The position numbers and the translations under genes are program-made. A model generated the notes under the pieces. It had not been told where the DNA came from and made no database searches. It saw nothing but the letters and a program-made list of their open reading frames with translations. This document shows positions 5,917 through 6,837 of a stretch of 6,837 nucleotides of DNA, piece after piece (position 1 is the first letter of the stretch; each line of letters begins with the position of its first letter). Origin of the DNA: Rhodanobacter sp. (GTDB lineage Bacteria; Pseudomonadota; Gammaproteobacteria; Xanthomonadales; Rhodanobacteraceae); NCBI GenBank assembly GCA_026193555.1, contig JAPHUU010000043.1, positions 1-6,837 on the forward strand. The letters run 5' to 3'.

Positions 5917-6837
5917 TCAGGACCCGCCCAAGGTCCGGAACACCCGGATGATGGCGGCGGCGCTGCTGGCGGCGTCCTGCTCCGACGTCGCCCAGTTGGA
6001 AACCGAGATGCGCATCGCGGCCATGCCGTGCCAGCTCGTGCCACTGAGCCAGCAGGTGCCCTCGTGCTGTACGGCGGTCACCACCGCCCGGGTCGTTTCG
6101 TCGTCATCGCCGAAGCGGACCAGCACCTGATTCAGCTCCACCTCGTTGAGGATCTGCACGCCCTGTTCGATGGCAAGGATCCCGGCAATCTGGCGCGCCC
6201 TGGCACAGCACCGATCCACCAGCTCAGCCACCCCCTCATGCCCCAGCGTGCGGAGCGTGGCATAGACAGGAACACCGCGGGCGCGGCGCGAGAACTCCGG
6301 CACCCAGTCCACCGCATCGCGCTCCGCCCCCGCAGTCTGGATCAGGTAGGCGGCGTGTGCGGTCATCGCCGCGCAGTGATCTTCGGCATGACGGACGATG
6401 GCCGCGCCACAGTCGTAGGGCACGTTCAGCCATTTGTGCGCATCGGTGGCCCAGGAATCGGCCAGCTCGATGCCATCGGCCAGCGCGGCGTGAACCCTGC
6501 TCGTCCGCGCCCACAGACCGAATGCACCATCCACGTGCAGCCACGCGCCGTGCTCGCTGGCCGCCGACGCGATCTCGCGCAACGGGTCAAAGGCTCCGGT
6601 ATTCACGTTGCCGGCCTGGGCGCAGATGATCGTCGGACCGTCCAGCGTCGCCAGCAGCGCGCGCAGTTGATCCACACGCATGCGCCCCGACGCATCCGAT
6701 TCCACGCGCCGGATCCTGCGCGTGCCGAAGCCGAGGTAGCGCATCGCGACGTCGATCGTGACATGCGATTCGGCGCAGGTGACCACGTTCACCGGCGGCG
6801 CACCGCACAGCCCATCCAGCTCGACATCCCAGCCGAC
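5917..6837 (-). CDS. Group II PLP-dependent amino acid decarboxylase, N terminus missing
   Basis: The gene enters from the right edge; 306 residues plus the TGA (5917-5919) are visible, and the frame is open to base 6837. Numbering from the first visible residue, it has the PLP-stacking His25 (CAESHVTID), Asp103 in HVDGAFG that contacts the pyridine nitrogen, and the Schiff-base Lys135 in DAHKWLNVPYDCG. The His-Asp and Asp-Lys distances (78 and 32) closely match those of aromatic L-amino acid decarboxylase (79 and 32). Tyr164 lies 29 residues after the lysine, as does the catalytic Tyr332 after Lys303 in human AADC. The C terminus (GTCWLSGTSWHG, AAMRISVSNWAT) is typical of bacterial members annotated as pyridoxal-dependent decarboxylases. 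Family members are about 470 residues, so about 160 are missing. It likely decarboxylates an aromatic or similar L-amino acid in the cytoplasm; the substrate cannot be read from this part. No clear terminator follows. Confidence 0.92.
   Translation of the reverse strand, partial: VGWDVELDGLCGAPPVNVVTCAESHVTIDVAMRYLGFGTRRIRRVESDASGRMRVDQLRALLATLDGPTIICAQAGNVNTGAFDPLREIASAASEHGAWLHVDGAFGLWARTSRVHAALADGIELADSWATDAHKWLNVPYDCGAAIVRHAEDHCAAMTAHAAYLIQTAGAERDAVDWVPEFSRRARGVPVYATLRTLGHEGVAELVDRCCARARQIAGILAIEQGVQILNEVELNQVLVRFGDDDETTRAVVTAVQHEGTCWLSGTSWHGMAAMRISVSNWATSEQDAASSAAAIIRVFRTLGGS

Noticed and set aside
4872..5951. A 359-codon + strand open frame opposite the cytochrome gene.
   Set aside because: It has shadow composition, and the - strand carries two CxxCH haem sites and a membrane anchor.
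5763..6044. An N-terminal extension of the cytochrome gene, since its frame stays open to 6044.
   Set aside because: The added residues are Arg/Pro/Ala-rich and overlap the decarboxylase gene in another frame. The ATG at 5762 begins directly before the membrane anchor and has a ribosome binding site.

Overview
The window is GC-rich, with strong G/C preference at codon third positions. Its gene content (a YceF-type Maf protein, a minimal MoxR/DUF58/TgpA cluster and an Slp-type lipoprotein) suggests a gammaproteobacterium, probably of the Lysobacterales/Xanthomonadales (Rhodanobacter- or Dyella-like). The lineage is inferred from protein resemblance only; no marker gene was checked. I see no mobile element, tRNA, rRNA or CRISPR array, and base composition looks uniform.

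Layout, left half (+ strand). The 3' end of a Maf/YceF nucleotide pyrophosphatase gene (1-197) is followed by about 100 bases containing a GC hairpin. Then comes a compact operon: a MoxR-type AAA+ ATPase (300-1241), a membrane-anchored DUF58 protein (1241-2194) and a TgpA-type membrane transglutaminase-like protein (2191-4161). Each stop codon overlaps the next start codon (TGATG, then ATGA), so the three are probably translated in a coupled way and act as one envelope-associated module. An Slp-family outer-membrane lipoprotein (4209-4796) follows 47 bases later with its own strong Shine-Dalgarno sequence.

Centre. The + strand genes meet convergent - strand genes at about 4797-4866. This gap carries two inverted repeats, one of which contains the stop codon of the opposing gene.

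Right half (- strand). A membrane-anchored dihaem cytochrome c (4866-5762) is preceded by a 154-base gap with a weak promoter candidate. Upstream of that lies the C-terminal two thirds of a group II PLP-dependent decarboxylase (5917-6837), whose N terminus is outside the window. Its PLP lysine and catalytic-type tyrosine are in the expected register with aromatic amino acid decarboxylases.

The best candidate for an under-described system is the MoxR-DUF58-TgpA operon. The ATPase and the transglutaminase triad look intact, while the DUF58 protein has lost the metal-binding (MIDAS) pattern. The substrate of such modules is, to my knowledge, not established. Nothing here looks like a wholly new class of system.
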